Made by a program: the position numbers and the translations under genes
In this document: one piece after another, positions 48,348-57,966 of the stretch
How positions within the stretch are numbered: the first letter of the stretch is position 1
Layout of the letters: each line of letters opens with the position of its first letter
NCBI RefSeq assembly: GCF_017993425.1
Contig: NZ_JAGOMQ010000008.1
Location: 1 to 64,000 of the forward strand
Direction of reading: 5' to 3'
From: Amaricoccus sp.
Lineage (GTDB): Bacteria > Pseudomonadota > Alphaproteobacteria > Rhodobacterales > Rhodobacteraceae
DNA: 64,000 nt
The notes under the pieces: generated by a model
Told to the model about the DNA's origin: nothing
Databases searched by the model: none
Seen by the model: only the letters and a program-made list of their open reading frames with translations

Positions 48348-49511
48348 ATGTTCACCGCCAGCCTGAAGTTTCCCCTCGGGGAGGACGTCGACGCGCTGCG
48401 CGAGCTGGTGCAGTCCTGGGCGCAGGAGCGGGTCGCGCCGATGGCGGCGGAGATCGACCGCGCCAACGCCTTCCCGAACGCGCTCTGGCGCGAGATGGGC
48501 GAGCTCGGCATCCTCGGAATCACCGTGCCGGAGGAATACGGCGGCGCCGGCATGGGCTATCTCGCCCATTGCGTCGCGGTCGAGGAGATCGCCCGGGCCT
48601 CCGCCTCGGTGTCGCTCTCCTACGGCGCGCATTCGAACCTCTGCGTCAACCAGATCAAGCTCAACGGCACGGTCGAGCAGAAGGCGAAGTACCTGCCGCC
48701 GCTGGTCAGCGGCGAGAAGGTGGGCGCGCTCGCCATGTCGGAGGCGGGGGCGGGATCGGACGTGGTGGGGATGAAGCTCCGCGCCGTGAAGCGGAACGAC
48801 CGCTACGTGCTCAACGGCACGAAGTACTGGATCACCAACGGGCCCGACGCCGACACGCTGGTCGTCTACGCCAAGACCGACCCGGAGGCCGGGCCGAAGG
48901 GGATCACCGCGTTCCTGGTCGAGAGGACGATGAAGGGCTTCTCCGCCAGCCCGCATTTCGACAAGCTCGGGATGCGCGGCTCGAACACCGCGGAGCTCGT
49001 CTTCGACGACGTCGAGGTGCCGTTCGAGAACGTGCTCGGGCAGGAGGGCAAGGGCGTCAACGTGCTGATGTCGGGGCTCGACTTCGAGCGGGTGGTGCTG
49101 TCCGGCATCGGCGTCGGGTTGATGCACGCGATCCTCGACCACCTGATGCCCTACCTCCACGAGCGCCGGCAATTCGGCCGGAGCATCGGCGATTTCCAGC
49201 TGATGCAGGGCAAGGTCGCCGACATGTACACCGCGATGAACACGGCGCGGGCCTATGTCTACGCGGTGGCGCAGGCCTGCGACCGCGACGAGGTGACCCG
49301 CCAGGACGCCGCCGCCTGCGTGCTCTACGCGAGCGAGAAGGCGATGGAGCAGGCGGTGCAGGGCGTGCAGGCGATGGGCGGCGCGGGCTTCCTGAACGAC
49401 AGCCCGCTCGCCCGGATCATGCGCGACGCCAAGCTGATGGAGATCGGCGCCGGCACGAGCGAGATCCGCCGGATGCTGATCGGGCGCGAGCTGATGAAGG
49501 CGACGGGATAG
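48348..49511 (+). CDS. ivd: isovaleryl-CoA dehydrogenase
   Basis: 387 residues from ATG 48348. The acyl-CoA dehydrogenase fold shows [30 protein letters not shown] and the C-terminal [19 protein letters not shown]. The catalytic base is Glu247 in [13 protein letters not shown], the helix-G position that marks IVD rather than other acyl-CoA dehydrogenases. It converts isovaleryl-CoA to 3-methylcrotonyl-CoA, the substrate of MccAB, and passes electrons to ETF. It starts the leucine-degradation region. Confidence 0.94.
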   Translation: MFTASLKFPLGEDVDALRELVQSWAQERVAPMAAEIDRANAFPNALWREMGELGILGITVPEEYGGAGMGYLAHCVAVEEIARASASVSLSYGAHSNLCVNQIKLNGTVEQKAKYLPPLVSGEKVGALAMSEAGAGSDVVGMKLRAVKRNDRYVLNGTKYWITNGPDADTLVVYAKTDPEAGPKGITAFLVERTMKGFSASPHFDKLGMRGSNTAELVFDDVEVPFENVLGQEGKGVNVLMSGLDFERVVLSGIGVGLMHAILDHLMPYLHERRQFGRSIGDFQLMQGKVADMYTAMNTARAYVYAVAQACDRDEVTRQDAAACVLYASEKAMEQAVQGVQAMGGAGFLNDSPLARIMRDAKLMEIGAGTSEIRRMLIGRELMKATG

Positions 49512-49537
49512 GCCGTTTACCATGAGTGGTATGCCGG

Positions 49538-49566
49538 TTGGCAATTTATCATCTGAGTGATAAAGT
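49538..49566 (+). promoter_or_regulatory. promoter and operator of the AbrB/PIN pair
   Basis: TTGGCA (49538-49543), 17 bp, then TAAAGT (49561-49566) reads as a sigma-70-type promoter. The spacer carries the inverted repeat TTTATCA (49545-49551) and TGATAAA (49558-49564). A second inverted repeat, ACCA TGAG TGGT, lies at 49519-49530. This is a typical autorepression layout for a toxin-antitoxin operon. Confidence 0.6.
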
Positions 49567-49594
49567 TCGATATGCTGCGATATGGAGAGCGGAT

Positions 49595-50080
49595 ATGTCG
49601 AGTGTCACGATGAGAAAGCGGCCGCTGCCGGGTTCGGCCACGGCGCGGGTCTGGGAGATCGCCGACGACCTGTTGCGTCGGCGCGGCAGCCTGCCGGGCG
49701 GGCGCGAGGTCGTGGATCTCTATGTCGCCGAAGGGGGCAACGAGGGGACGGCGTTCACGCAGTACTCCCACTGGAAGAAGGCCTACCAGAACCACTTCAA
49801 GCGCGGCTCGGCCGCGCCGCGGCCGCAGGGGGACCAGGCGCTGAAGCTGAATGTCGACCCGTCCGGGCGGCTGACGATCCCGGCGGAGGCGCTCGTCGGG
49901 ATGGAGCTCGGGCCGGACGGCCGGGTCACGGCGCGGCTGGAGGACGGCGAGTTGCGGCTGATGTCGCCCCGGGTCGCGTTGCGGCGGCTGCGCAAGGCGG
50001 CGCGGGATGTGGCGCCCGAGGGGATGGCGGTGGTGGACGAGTTCATCGCCGAGAAGCGGCGGGAGGCCGAGCTTGAGTGA
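49595..50080 (+). CDS. AbrB/SpoVT-type antitoxin-like DNA-binding protein
   Basis: 161 residues from ATG 49595; ATG 49610 is an alternative. The N-terminal 70 residues (SATARVWEIADDLLRRRGSL and FTQYSHWKKAYQNHF) look like a helical DNA- or partner-binding region. Residues 88-130 (LKLNVDPSGRLTIPAEALVG, then LGPDGRVTARLEDGELRLMS) are a swapped-hairpin AbrB domain. The C-terminal helix probably neutralises the PIN toxin. It overlaps the toxin gene by 8 bases. Confidence 0.8.
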   Translation: MSSVTMRKRPLPGSATARVWEIADDLLRRRGSLPGGREVVDLYVAEGGNEGTAFTQYSHWKKAYQNHFKRGSAAPRPQGDQALKLNVDPSGRLTIPAEALVGMELGPDGRVTARLEDGELRLMSPRVALRRLRKAARDVAPEGMAVVDEFIAEKRREAELE

Positions 50081-50471
50081 GCGCCCCGACGACCGGGTGG
50101 TGCTCGACGCCTCCGCCGTGCTCGCCATCGTCTTCGGCGAGCCGGGCGGGGATCGCGTGGTCGATCTGATCGAGCGCGGGGTGGTCAGCACGGTCAACCT
50201 GTCCGAGGCGGCGGCGAAGATGAACGAGCGCGGGCTCGACGACGACGAGGTCGAGCGGACGCTCGAGGCCCTTCCGCTCGAGCTCGCCGGGTTCGGCGCG
50301 GCGGAAGCCTATGCCGCCGGGCGGCTCCGGGCGGCGACCCGGGGGGCGGGCCTGTCCTTCGGCGACCGGGCCTGCCTCGCGCTGGCGCTGCGCGAGGCGC
50401 TGCCGGTGGCGACCGCGGACCGGGCGTGGAAGACGCTCGATCTGGGCGTCGACGTCGAGATCATCCGGTGA
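50073..50471 (+). CDS. VapC-like PIN-domain ribonuclease toxin
   Basis: 132 residues from TTG 50073, with GGGAGG upstream. The acidic PIN residues are complete: Asp12 (VVLDASAVLAIVFGEPG), Glu45 (NLSEAAAKMNERG), Asp98 (SFGDRACLALALRE) and Asp116 (TADRAW). PIN toxins cut RNA, often tRNA or rRNA. Together with the preceding AbrB gene it forms a complete type II toxin-antitoxin module set within the leucine-degradation region. Confidence 0.88.
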   Translation: MSERPDDRVVLDASAVLAIVFGEPGGDRVVDLIERGVVSTVNLSEAAAKMNERGLDDDEVERTLEALPLELAGFGAAEAYAAGRLRAATRGAGLSFGDRACLALALREALPVATADRAWKTLDLGVDVEIIR

Positions 50472-50477
50472 GCCGCG

Positions 50478-50879
50478 ATGGAGGGGGCGACGACCGCTGC
50501 TGTTCCGTCTATCGCCGGGGAGTTCGCGCCGCTCGCGGCGGCGCTGGAGACGGTGGCGACCGGGATCGAGCTCTTCGCCATCGTGGTGCTGCTGAACGGG
50601 CTCCTGCGCTTCGTGGTTTCCTATGTCGCGGCGGAGGTGGCGTCGCGCGACCCCAAGGCGAGCGCGGCGCGGCTGAACCGCGGGCGGGTGGATCTGTCGC
50701 GGTATATCCTCGCGGGGCTCGAGGTGTTCATCGTCTCGGACATCGTGCGGACGGTGATCTCGCCGACGCTGGAGGCGCTGGGCGTGCTCGCCGCGCTGGT
50801 GGCGATCCGCTCGGCGATCAGCTTCTTCCTCGGGCGCGAGATCAGGGAGATGCGCGAGCTCGACGGGGACGCGCCGTGA
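50478..50879 (+). CDS. DUF1622 family membrane protein
   Basis: 133 residues with three likely membrane helices (about 27-52, 72-90 and 93-117). RVDLSRYILAGLEVFIVSDI and VRTVISPTLEALGVLAALVA match DUF1622 proteins, small inner-membrane proteins of unknown function. It starts 6 bp after the PIN gene and ends in GTGA overlap with the next gene, so it may be co-transcribed with the toxin-antitoxin pair. Confidence 0.8.
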   Translation: MEGATTAAVPSIAGEFAPLAAALETVATGIELFAIVVLLNGLLRFVVSYVAAEVASRDPKASAARLNRGRVDLSRYILAGLEVFIVSDIVRTVISPTLEALGVLAALVAIRSAISFFLGREIREMRELDGDAP

Positions 50880-51385
50880 TCCTCGCGGCGCTCATGGCCG
50901 TGCTGGCCGGGCCGGCGGCGGCGCAAGGCGCGGCGGCCGCGCCCGATCCGGCGGCGATGGCGGCGGCGGCCGAGGCCTGCGTGGTCGAGGCGAACCGCGA
51001 CCCGGCGGCGGAGCGGGCCTGCGTGGGGCAGGGGGCGGCGGCCTGCCTCGACGCGGCCGCCGAGGCGACGCCGGAGGTCGCGGCTTCCTGCACGGCGGCG
51101 GAGGCCGAGGGCTGGCGGATGCTGGCGGCCTCGACGGCCGGGGCGCTCGTCGCCATGGCGGAGGGGCTCGGCGTCGGCGGCGAGGGGCAGGGCGGGCAGG
51201 CGGCGCTGGTGGCGCGGGCGCAGCGCGCCTGGGCGGAGTTCCGCGACGCCGATTGCGCGCAGCTCGCCGCGCTGGCGGAGCCCGGGGCGGCGCAGGACGG
51301 CGTGGTGGCGGAATGCCGGCTGGACCGCAGCGCGGAGCGGGCGCTGGCGCTGCTGGCGCGGCGGCGGGCGATGGAGAGCCCGTGA
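50876..51385 (+). CDS. LprI/DUF1311-like periplasmic protein
   Basis: 169 residues from GTG 50876. Signal peptide MILAALMAVLAGPAAAQG. Six cysteines occur in the mature part, in the DUF1311 pattern (ACVVEANRDPAAERACVGQG, then RAWAEFRDADCAQL and CRLDRSAERAL). LprI-type proteins include lysozyme inhibitors, but that activity cannot be inferred here. GTGA overlap couples it to the DUF1622 gene. Confidence 0.75.
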   Translation: MILAALMAVLAGPAAAQGAAAAPDPAAMAAAAEACVVEANRDPAAERACVGQGAAACLDAAAEATPEVAASCTAAEAEGWRMLAASTAGALVAMAEGLGVGGEGQGGQAALVARAQRAWAEFRDADCAQLAALAEPGAAQDGVVAECRLDRSAERALALLARRRAMESP

Positions 51386-51533
51386 CCGGGGGCGGGTCGG
51401 GGAAGCCCCCGGCCCGCGGAGGCGGCGGGCGACGGAGCGCCCGACGGAAGGAGGGTCGGGCGGCGTGCGCCGGACCTGAGACGAGAAAGTCGCCCGGGCG
51501 GAACCGGGCGACGCGCAAACGGGAGGTCGACCG

Positions 51534-53138
51534 ATGATCCTCGCCTCGCAGGCGGCTCTGGCCTCGGAGGCCTTTCGCGCCAACCGGGCCGCGCATCTCG
51601 CCGCGCTCGCCGAGGCGGCCGAGGCGGCGCAGGCGGCGGCGGAGGGCGGCGGGCGCGAGGCGCTGGCCCGTCATGTCGCGCGCGGCAAGATGCCGCCGCG
51701 GGCGCGGGTGGCGAACCTGCTCGACGCCGGCGCGCCGTTCCTCGAGATCGGGGCGACGGCGGCGCATGGCATGTACGACGGCGACGCGCCCTGCGCCGGG
51801 CTGGTCGCCGGCGTCGGCAAGGTCCGGGGCCAGGACGTCATGGTCGTCGCCAACGACGCCACCGTGAAGGGCGGCACCTACTACCCGATGACGGTCAAGA
51901 AGCACCTGCGGGCGCAGGAGATCGCCGCGGAGTGCCGGTTGCCCTGCGTCTATCTGGTGGACAGCGGGGGCGCGAACCTGCCGAACCAGGACGAGGTCTT
52001 TCCCGATCGCGACCATTTCGGGCGCATCTTCTACAACCAGGCGCGGATGAGCGCCGAGGGGGTGGGGCAGATCGCCGTGGTGATGGGCTCCTGCACCGCC
52101 GGCGGGGCCTATGTGCCGGCGATGGCGGACGTGTCGATCATCGTGAGGAACCAGGGGACGATCTTCCTCGCCGGGCCGCCGCTGGTGAAGGCGGCGACGG
52201 GCGAGGAGGTGAGCGCCGAGGATCTGGGCGGGGGCGACGTGCATACGCGGCTGTCGGGGGTGGCGGATTATCTCGCCGAGGACGACGCCCATGCGCTGGC
52301 GCTGGCGCGGGACGCGGTGGCGGCGCTGAACCGCGCCCGGCCGGCGGGGCCGGTGCGGCAGGCGATCGAGGAGCCGCGCTACGATCCGGAGGAGATCCTC
52401 GGGGTGGTGCCGGCGTCGCTGTCGACGCCCTACGACATCCGCGAGGTGATCGTGCGGGTGGTGGACGGGTCGCGGCTCGACGAGTTCAAGGCGCGGTTCG
52501 GGGCGACGCTGGTCTGCGGGTTCGCGCATGTGATGGGGATCCCGGTCGGGATCATCGCCAACAACGGGGTGCTGTTCTCGGAGAGCGCGGTGAAGGGCGC
52601 GCATTTCGTCGAGCTGTGCAGCCAGCGCGGCGTCCCGGTGGTGTTCCTGCAGAACATCACCGGGTTCATGGTCGGGCGGCGCTACGAGAACGAGGGGATC
52701 GCGCGGCACGGCGCGAAGCTGGTGACCGCGGTGGCGACGACCTCGGTTCCGAAGGTGACGGTGCTGGTCGGCGGGTCGTTCGGGGCGGGGAATTACGGCA
52801 TGGCGGGAAGGGCTTACCAGCCGCGGTTCCTGTGGACCTGGCCGAACAGCCGCATCTCGGTGATGGGCGGCGAGCAGGCGGCGGGGGTGCTGGCCACGGT
52901 GCGGCGCGAGGGGATCGAGCGGCGGGGGGGCGTGTGGAGCCTCGACGAGGAGGCGGCGTTCAAGCGGCCGACGCTGGAGATGTTCGCCCGGCAGAGCCAT
53001 CCGCTCTACGCGAGCGCGCGGCTCTGGGACGACGGGGTGATCGACCCGAGGCGGACGCGCGCGGTGCTGGCGCTGTCGCTGGAGGCGGCGCTGAACGCGC
53101 CCGTGGGGGAGACGCGCTTCGGCGTGTTCCGGATGTGA
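51534..53138 (+). CDS. mccB: 3-methylcrotonyl-CoA carboxylase, carboxyltransferase (beta) subunit
   Basis: 534 residues, the normal length. The crotonase-like carboxyltransferase halves carry [40 protein letters not shown] and the C-terminal [19 protein letters not shown], typical of MCC-beta rather than propionyl-CoA carboxylase. It moves CO2 from biotin to 3-methylcrotonyl-CoA. Its partner mccA lies 594 bp downstream, separated by a nuclease-like gene that overlaps the mccB stop (GTGA). Confidence 0.95.
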   Translation: MILASQAALASEAFRANRAAHLAALAEAAEAAQAAAEGGGREALARHVARGKMPPRARVANLLDAGAPFLEIGATAAHGMYDGDAPCAGLVAGVGKVRGQDVMVVANDATVKGGTYYPMTVKKHLRAQEIAAECRLPCVYLVDSGGANLPNQDEVFPDRDHFGRIFYNQARMSAEGVGQIAVVMGSCTAGGAYVPAMADVSIIVRNQGTIFLAGPPLVKAATGEEVSAEDLGGGDVHTRLSGVADYLAEDDAHALALARDAVAALNRARPAGPVRQAIEEPRYDPEEILGVVPASLSTPYDIREVIVRVVDGSRLDEFKARFGATLVCGFAHVMGIPVGIIANNGVLFSESAVKGAHFVELCSQRGVPVVFLQNITGFMVGRRYENEGIARHGAKLVTAVATTSVPKVTVLVGGSFGAGNYGMAGRAYQPRFLWTWPNSRISVMGGEQAAGVLATVRREGIERRGGVWSLDEEAAFKRPTLEMFARQSHPLYASARLWDDGVIDPRRTRAVLALSLEAALNAPVGETRFGVFRM

Positions 53139-53719
53139 GACGCAAAGGTGCCCGGCGGGACGTCGTTGTTCCGTTTGCGCGGCCTCGCAAGACCCCGCAC
53201 GGAAGAAGACCTCCGCGTCGTCCCGCGGGCCGAACTTTCAGCCGAGGCGTCGTTGCATGGGTCGTCATATTTGCGGTCGTCATCACCGGGTATGGCCTCC
53301 TTGCTCCGATCGTGGATGACTACAGATCAAGCCTGCGCGACATGGAGAAGGATTGCCGGGTAACTCGGGTGATTGACGGCGATACGGTCGAAATCGGCTG
53401 CAGGGGCGAGCGGTGGCCGGATGGGCACGCGTTTTCCGCCCGGATCGTCGGATACGACACGCCGGAAAAATTCTCGCCGGATTGCCCTTCTGAGGAGGAC
53501 GCGGCCATCAGCGCGCAGGCTGCGTTCGCGAAGTGGCTGATGGAGGCCGGGGTGATGGTGGGGCAGGAAGGATTGCTGGAAATCGCCTATCTCGGGACGG
53601 ACAGATACGGGCGGACGCTGGTCGACATGCGAGTTGGCGGCGAGCGAGTGGCGACGTGGATGACCGCCGAGGGGCATGGACGACGCTATCTCGGCGGGCT
53701 GCGCGGCGGATGGTGCTGA
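53135..53719 (+). CDS. membrane-anchored staphylococcal-nuclease-type protein
   Basis: 194 residues from GTG 53135 (GTGA overlap with mccB). A basic N-terminus (18 of the first 38 residues are Arg, Lys or His) is followed by one helix (39-59). The SNase fold (75-190) has [12 protein letters not shown] (Asp81, Asp83), the catalytic triad Arg103 and Glu111 in [10 protein letters not shown] and Arg160 in [10 protein letters not shown], so it looks active. The product is expected outside the membrane. Base composition is visibly less GC-rich than mccB and mccA, suggesting an acquired gene. Confidence 0.85.
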   Translation: MRRKGARRDVVVPFARPRKTPHGRRPPRRPAGRTFSRGVVAWVVIFAVVITGYGLLAPIVDDYRSSLRDMEKDCRVTRVIDGDTVEIGCRGERWPDGHAFSARIVGYDTPEKFSPDCPSEEDAAISAQAAFAKWLMEAGVMVGQEGLLEIAYLGTDRYGRTLVDMRVGGERVATWMTAEGHGRRYLGGLRGGWC

Positions 53720-53732
53720 GGGAGGGTAACCG

Positions 53733-55679
53733 ATGTTCGATCGCATCCTGATCGCCAACCGCGGCGAGATCGCCTGCCGGGTGGCGGCGACCTGCCGGCG
53801 GATGGGGATCGAGACCGTGGCGGTCTATTCCGACGCCGACGCGGGCGCGCGGCATGTGGCGGTGGCCGACATGGCGGTGCGGATCGGGCCGGCGCCGGTG
53901 GCTGAGAGCTACCTGCGTGGCGACGCCATCGTGGCGGCGGCGCTGGCGACGGGCGCGCAGGCGGTGCATCCGGGGTATGGCTTCCTGTCGGAGAACCCGG
54001 ACTTCGTCGAGGCGGTCGAGGCGGCGGGGCTGGTGTTCATCGGGCCCTCGGCGGCGGCGATCCGGGCGATGGGGCTGAAGGACGCGGCCAAGGCGCTGAT
54101 GGAGAGGGCCGGGGTTCCGGTGGTTCCGGGGTACCACGGGGCCGACCAGGACGACGCGGCGCTCGCGGCCGAGGCGGAACGGATCGGCTATCCGGCGCTG
54201 ATCAAGGCGGTGGCGGGCGGCGGCGGCAAGGGGATGCGCAAGGTCGAGCGGGCGGCGGACTTCGCCGCGGCGCTCGCCGCGGCGCGGGGCGAGGCGCGCT
54301 CGGCCTTCGGCAACGACGCGGTGCTGATCGAGAAATACGTCACCGCGCCGCGCCATATCGAGGTGCAGGTGTTCGGCGACAAGCACGGCGCCGCGGTGCA
54401 TCTCTTCGAGCGCGACTGCTCGTTGCAGCGGCGGCACCAGAAGGTGATCGAGGAGGCGCCGGCGCCGGGGATGACGGCGGAGATGCGCGCCGCGATGGGG
54501 CAGGCGGCGGTCGATGCGGCGAAGGCGATCGGCTATGCGGGCGCGGGGACGATCGAGTTCATCGTCGACGGCTCGGAGGGCCTGCGCCCGGACGGGTTCT
54601 GGTTCATGGAGATGAACACCCGGCTCCAGGTCGAGCACCCCGTCACCGAGGCGATCACCGGCGAGGATCTGGTCGAGTGGCAGCTGCGCGTCGCCGCCGG
54701 CGAGCCGCTGCCGAAGACGCAAGGCGAGCTCGCCATCCACGGCCATGCCTTCGAGGCGCGGCTCTATGCCGAGGACGCGACCAAGGGCTTCCTGCCGGCG
54801 ACCGGACGGCTGACGCACCTTACCTTCCCCGAGGGGGTGCGGGCCGATACCGGCGTGCGGGCGGGCGACGTCATCACGCCATGGTACGACCCGATGATCG
54901 CCAAGGTGATCGTCCACGGGCCGGACCGGGCGGCGGCGCTGCAGCGGCTGGCGCGCGGGCTGGAGGCGACCCGGGTGGCGGGCTCGACCACCAACCTCGC
55001 CTTCCTCGCCCGGCTGGCGCGACAGGCGGACTTCGCCGCCGGGCGTGTGGACACCGGGCTGATCGAGCGCGACCTCGCGGCGCTGACCACGCCGCGGGAG
55101 CCCGACCTCGCGGCGCGGGCGGCGGCGACGCTGGCGGCGCTCGGACTGCTGGATGCGGCGGGGCCGCTCGTCGGCTTCACGCTCTGGGCGCCGCTGCTGC
55201 GGCTGGCGCGGCTCCGCATCGGCGAGGAGGACGCCGCGCACACGCTGGCGGCGCTCGGGGCCGGGCGCTTCGTCTTCGACGGGCGCGAGGTGGAGGTGCG
55301 GCGCTGGGACGGGGCCGATCTCGACCTGCGCATCGACGGCGAGAACCGCCGCTTCGGCGTCGTCGTCGCGGCGGGCGCGGTGACGATCTTCGACGGGGCC
55401 GAAGCCTTCGTGGCGCGCGTCCCCGACCCGCTCGCCGTCGGGGCCGAGGAGGCCGGCGGCGACGACCTGCGCGCGCCGATGCCGGGGCTCGTGAAGCGCC
55501 TCGCCGCCGCGCCGGGGCAGAAGGTCGCCCGCGGCGACGTGCTGGTCGTGCTCGAGGCGATGAAGATGGAGCATTCGCTCCTCGCCCCCCGCGACGGCGC
55601 GGTGAGGGAAGCCCCCGTCCCCGAGGGCGCCCAGGTCGAGGCCGGCGCGGTGCTGGTGCTGCTGGAGCCCGAGGAATGA
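53733..55679 (+). CDS. mccA: 3-methylcrotonyl-CoA carboxylase, biotin-carrying (alpha) subunit
   Basis: 648 residues. The biotin carboxylase part (1-445) begins FDRILIANRGEIACRVAATC and has the ATP-grasp loop KAVAGGGGKGMRKV and EMNTRLQVEHPVTE. A middle BT domain links to the biotinyl domain (570-645), with Lys611 in EAMKMEHS. It uses ATP and bicarbonate to charge biotin. The domain layout is also that of PCC/ACC alpha; MCC is favoured by the neighbours ivd, HMG-CoA lyase and methylglutaconyl-CoA hydratase. Confidence 0.94.
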   Translation: MFDRILIANRGEIACRVAATCRRMGIETVAVYSDADAGARHVAVADMAVRIGPAPVAESYLRGDAIVAAALATGAQAVHPGYGFLSENPDFVEAVEAAGLVFIGPSAAAIRAMGLKDAAKALMERAGVPVVPGYHGADQDDAALAAEAERIGYPALIKAVAGGGGKGMRKVERAADFAAALAAARGEARSAFGNDAVLIEKYVTAPRHIEVQVFGDKHGAAVHLFERDCSLQRRHQKVIEEAPAPGMTAEMRAAMGQAAVDAAKAIGYAGAGTIEFIVDGSEGLRPDGFWFMEMNTRLQVEHPVTEAITGEDLVEWQLRVAAGEPLPKTQGELAIHGHAFEARLYAEDATKGFLPATGRLTHLTFPEGVRADTGVRAGDVITPWYDPMIAKVIVHGPDRAAALQRLARGLEATRVAGSTTNLAFLARLARQADFAAGRVDTGLIERDLAALTTPREPDLAARAAATLAALGLLDAAGPLVGFTLWAPLLRLARLRIGEEDAAHTLAALGAGRFVFDGREVEVRRWDGADLDLRIDGENRRFGVVVAAGAVTIFDGAEAFVARVPDPLAVGAEEAGGDDLRAPMPGLVKRLAAAPGQKVARGDVLVVLEAMKMEHSLLAPRDGAVREAPVPEGAQVEAGAVLVLLEPEE

Positions 55680-55683
55680 GGCC

Positions 55684-56346
55684 GTGACCGCGATCCGGCT
55701 CCACCACGTCGCGCAGGCGCGGTCCTTCCGCATCCTGTGGCTGCTGCACGAGATGGGGACGCCGCCCGAGGTGGCGCGGCACTCGATGTTCGACGGCTCG
55801 ATGCGCCGCCCCGACTACCTCGCGCTGTCGCCTGCCGGACGGGTGCCGGCGCTGGAGATCGACGGGCGCGTCATCTTCGAATCCGGCGCGATCACCGAAT
55901 ACCTGTGCGAGAGCCGCGCCCCGGCGCTCGGCCGCGCCCCCGGCGACCCGGAGCGCGTCGACTGGCTGGAATGGCTGCACTTCGCCGAGACGATCGGGCA
56001 GCATGTGGCGAACCTGACGCAGCAGCACATCGTGCTGAGGGAGGACCACATGCGCTCGGCCGTGGTGATGAAGCTGGAGGCGCGGCGGCTGGAGAAGACG
56101 CTGGAGGTCGTCGACCGCGTGGTGACGGGCCGCGACTGGCTGCTGCCGTCCGGCTTCTCGGCGGTCGATGTCGCCGTCGGCTACGGGGCGCTTCACGGCC
56201 GGCGCTTCGTGCGGCTCGACGCGCTGCCGGGGCTCGCGGCCTGGCTGGCGCGGATCGAGGCGCGCCCCGCATATCGCGCCGCGCTGGCGGCGGACGGCCC
56301 GGCCGAGGTCTATCTCCGCGACTTCTACGAGGCGCCCCGTGGCTGA
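55684..56346 (+). CDS. glutathione S-transferase family protein
   Basis: 220 residues from GTG 55684, 4 bp after mccA. The thioredoxin-like N-terminal domain has RLHHVAQARSFRILWLLHEM and the cis-Pro region GRVPALEIDG, followed by FESGAITEYLCE, which binds the glutathione gamma-glutamyl group. The helical domain follows. Its position within the leucine operon and 8-base overlap with the lyase gene suggest a role linked to CoA-ester metabolism, but the substrate is unknown. Confidence 0.9.
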   Translation: MTAIRLHHVAQARSFRILWLLHEMGTPPEVARHSMFDGSMRRPDYLALSPAGRVPALEIDGRVIFESGAITEYLCESRAPALGRAPGDPERVDWLEWLHFAETIGQHVANLTQQHIVLREDHMRSAVVMKLEARRLEKTLEVVDRVVTGRDWLLPSGFSAVDVAVGYGALHGRRFVRLDALPGLAAWLARIEARPAYRAALAADGPAEVYLRDFYEAPRG

Positions 56347-57193
56347 GATCACCGTCTACGAGGTCGGCCCGCGCGACGGGCTGCAGAACGAGGCCCGCAG
56401 CATCGCCACGGCGGACAAGATCCGGCTGGTCGACCTGCTGACCGCCGCGGGCCTGCGCCGCATCGAGGTGACGAGCTTCGTCTCGCCGCGCTGGGTGCCG
56501 CAGATGGCCGACGCGGCCGAGGTGATGGCCGGGATCGCCCGCGCCCCGGGCGTGGTCTACGCCGCGCTGACGCCGAACCTGAAGGGCTTCGAGGCGGCGC
56601 AGGCGGCGGGGGCCGGCGAGGTGGCGGTCTTCGCCGCCGCGTCCGAGACGTTCAGCCGCAAGAACATCAACGCGACGATTCCCGAGAGCCTCGCGCGCTT
56701 CGCCCCGGTGGCCGAGGCGGCGTCGGCGGCGGGGATCGCGCTCCGCGGCTACGTCTCCTGCGTGACCGACTGCCCCTACGAGGGGCCGGTCGCCCCCGCC
56801 GCCGTCGCCGACGTGACCGCCCGCCTGCTCGCGCTCGGCTGCCGCGAGGTCGCGCTCGGCGAGACGCTCGGCCGGGGCACGCCGGAGACCGTCGCGGCCA
56901 TGCTCGACGCGGTGCGCGCCATCGCGCCCGCCGACCGGCTGGCCGGGCATTTCCACGACACCGGCGGCCGCGCCCTCGACAACGTCGAGACGGCGATCGG
57001 CTTCGGCCTTGCGGTCTTCGACGCCGCCGCCGGCGGGCTCGGCGGCTGCCCCTACGCCCCCGGGGCCGCCGGCAACGTCGCGACCGAGGCGCTGGTCGCC
57101 CGGCTCCACGCGCTCGGCCACGAGACCGGCGTGGACGCGGACAGGCTCGCCGAGGCGGCGGCGTTCGCGCGCAGCCTGAGGAGCGCGGCATGA
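56339..57193 (+). CDS. mvaB: hydroxymethylglutaryl-CoA lyase
   Basis: 284 residues from GTG 56339. The DRE-TIM barrel has VGPRDGLQNEARSIATADKI with catalytic Arg/Asp, the metal ligands in AGHFHDTGGRALDN and the catalytic Cys in GGLGGCPYAPGAAGNVATE. It cleaves HMG-CoA to acetyl-CoA and acetoacetate, the last step of leucine breakdown. It overlaps the GST gene by 8 bases and the next gene by ATGA. Confidence 0.95.
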   Translation: MAEITVYEVGPRDGLQNEARSIATADKIRLVDLLTAAGLRRIEVTSFVSPRWVPQMADAAEVMAGIARAPGVVYAALTPNLKGFEAAQAAGAGEVAVFAAASETFSRKNINATIPESLARFAPVAEAASAAGIALRGYVSCVTDCPYEGPVAPAAVADVTARLLALGCREVALGETLGRGTPETVAAMLDAVRAIAPADRLAGHFHDTGGRALDNVETAIGFGLAVFDAAAGGLGGCPYAPGAAGNVATEALVARLHALGHETGVDADRLAEAAAFARSLRSAA

Positions 57194-57966
57194 GCCTCGT
57201 GGCGAGCGAGATCGACGGGCGGGGCGTCGCCACGCTGCGCCTCGACCGCGCGGAGAAGCACAACGCCATGTCGGGCGAGATGTGCGACGAGATCGCCGCG
57301 GCGGCGCGGCGGCTCGGCGCCGATCCGGCGGTGCGCGCGGTGGTGCTCGCGGGGGCCGGGCGGACCTTCTGCGCCGGCGGCGACCTCGGCTGGATGGGGG
57401 CGCAGTTCGACGCCGACCGCGCCGGCCGCATCGCCGAGGCCCGTCGGCTCGCGGGCATGCTCTTCACGCTCAACACCCTGCCGAAGCCGGTGATCGCCCG
57501 GGTGCAGGGCGCGGCCTATGGCGGCGGGGTGGGGATGATGGCGGTGGCGGATTGCGTGGTCGCCGCCGCGGACGCGCGCTTCGGGCTGACCGAGACGCGG
57601 CTCGGGATCATCCCCGCCACCATTGCGCCCTATGTGGTGGCGCGGATGGGCGAGGGGCGGGCGCGGGCGGTGTTCTTCTCGGCGCGGGTCTTCGGGGCCG
57701 ACGAGGCGAAGGGGCTGGGGCTCGTCAACCGCATCGCGCTCCCCGAGGACCTCGACGGCGCGGTGGCGGCGGAGGTTGAGCCGTATCTCTCGGTCGCGCC
57801 GGGCGCGGCGGCGGCGGCGAAGCGGCTGGCGCGCAGCCTCGGCCCGCGGATCGACGAGGCGGTGATCGAGGCGACGATCACCACGCTCGCCGACGTCTGG
57901 GAGACCGACGAGGCGCAGGCGGGGCTGCGGGCCTTCCTCGAGAAGCGGCCGGCGCCATGGGCGTGA
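57190..57966 (+). CDS. enoyl-CoA hydratase (methylglutaconyl-CoA hydratase by context)
   Basis: 258 residues. The crotonase fold has the oxyanion loops [14 protein letters not shown] and [20 protein letters not shown], with the catalytic Glu in [20 protein letters not shown], as in the LiuC/AtuE group. Hydration of 3-methylglutaconyl-CoA to HMG-CoA links MccAB to HMG-CoA lyase. ATGA overlap upstream and a 10-base overlap with the ammonia-lyase downstream. Confidence 0.92.
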   Translation: MSLVASEIDGRGVATLRLDRAEKHNAMSGEMCDEIAAAARRLGADPAVRAVVLAGAGRTFCAGGDLGWMGAQFDADRAGRIAEARRLAGMLFTLNTLPKPVIARVQGAAYGGGVGMMAVADCVVAAADARFGLTETRLGIIPATIAPYVVARMGEGRARAVFFSARVFGADEAKGLGLVNRIALPEDLDGAVAAEVEPYLSVAPGAAAAAKRLARSLGPRIDEAVIEATITTLADVWETDEAQAGLRAFLEKRPAPWA

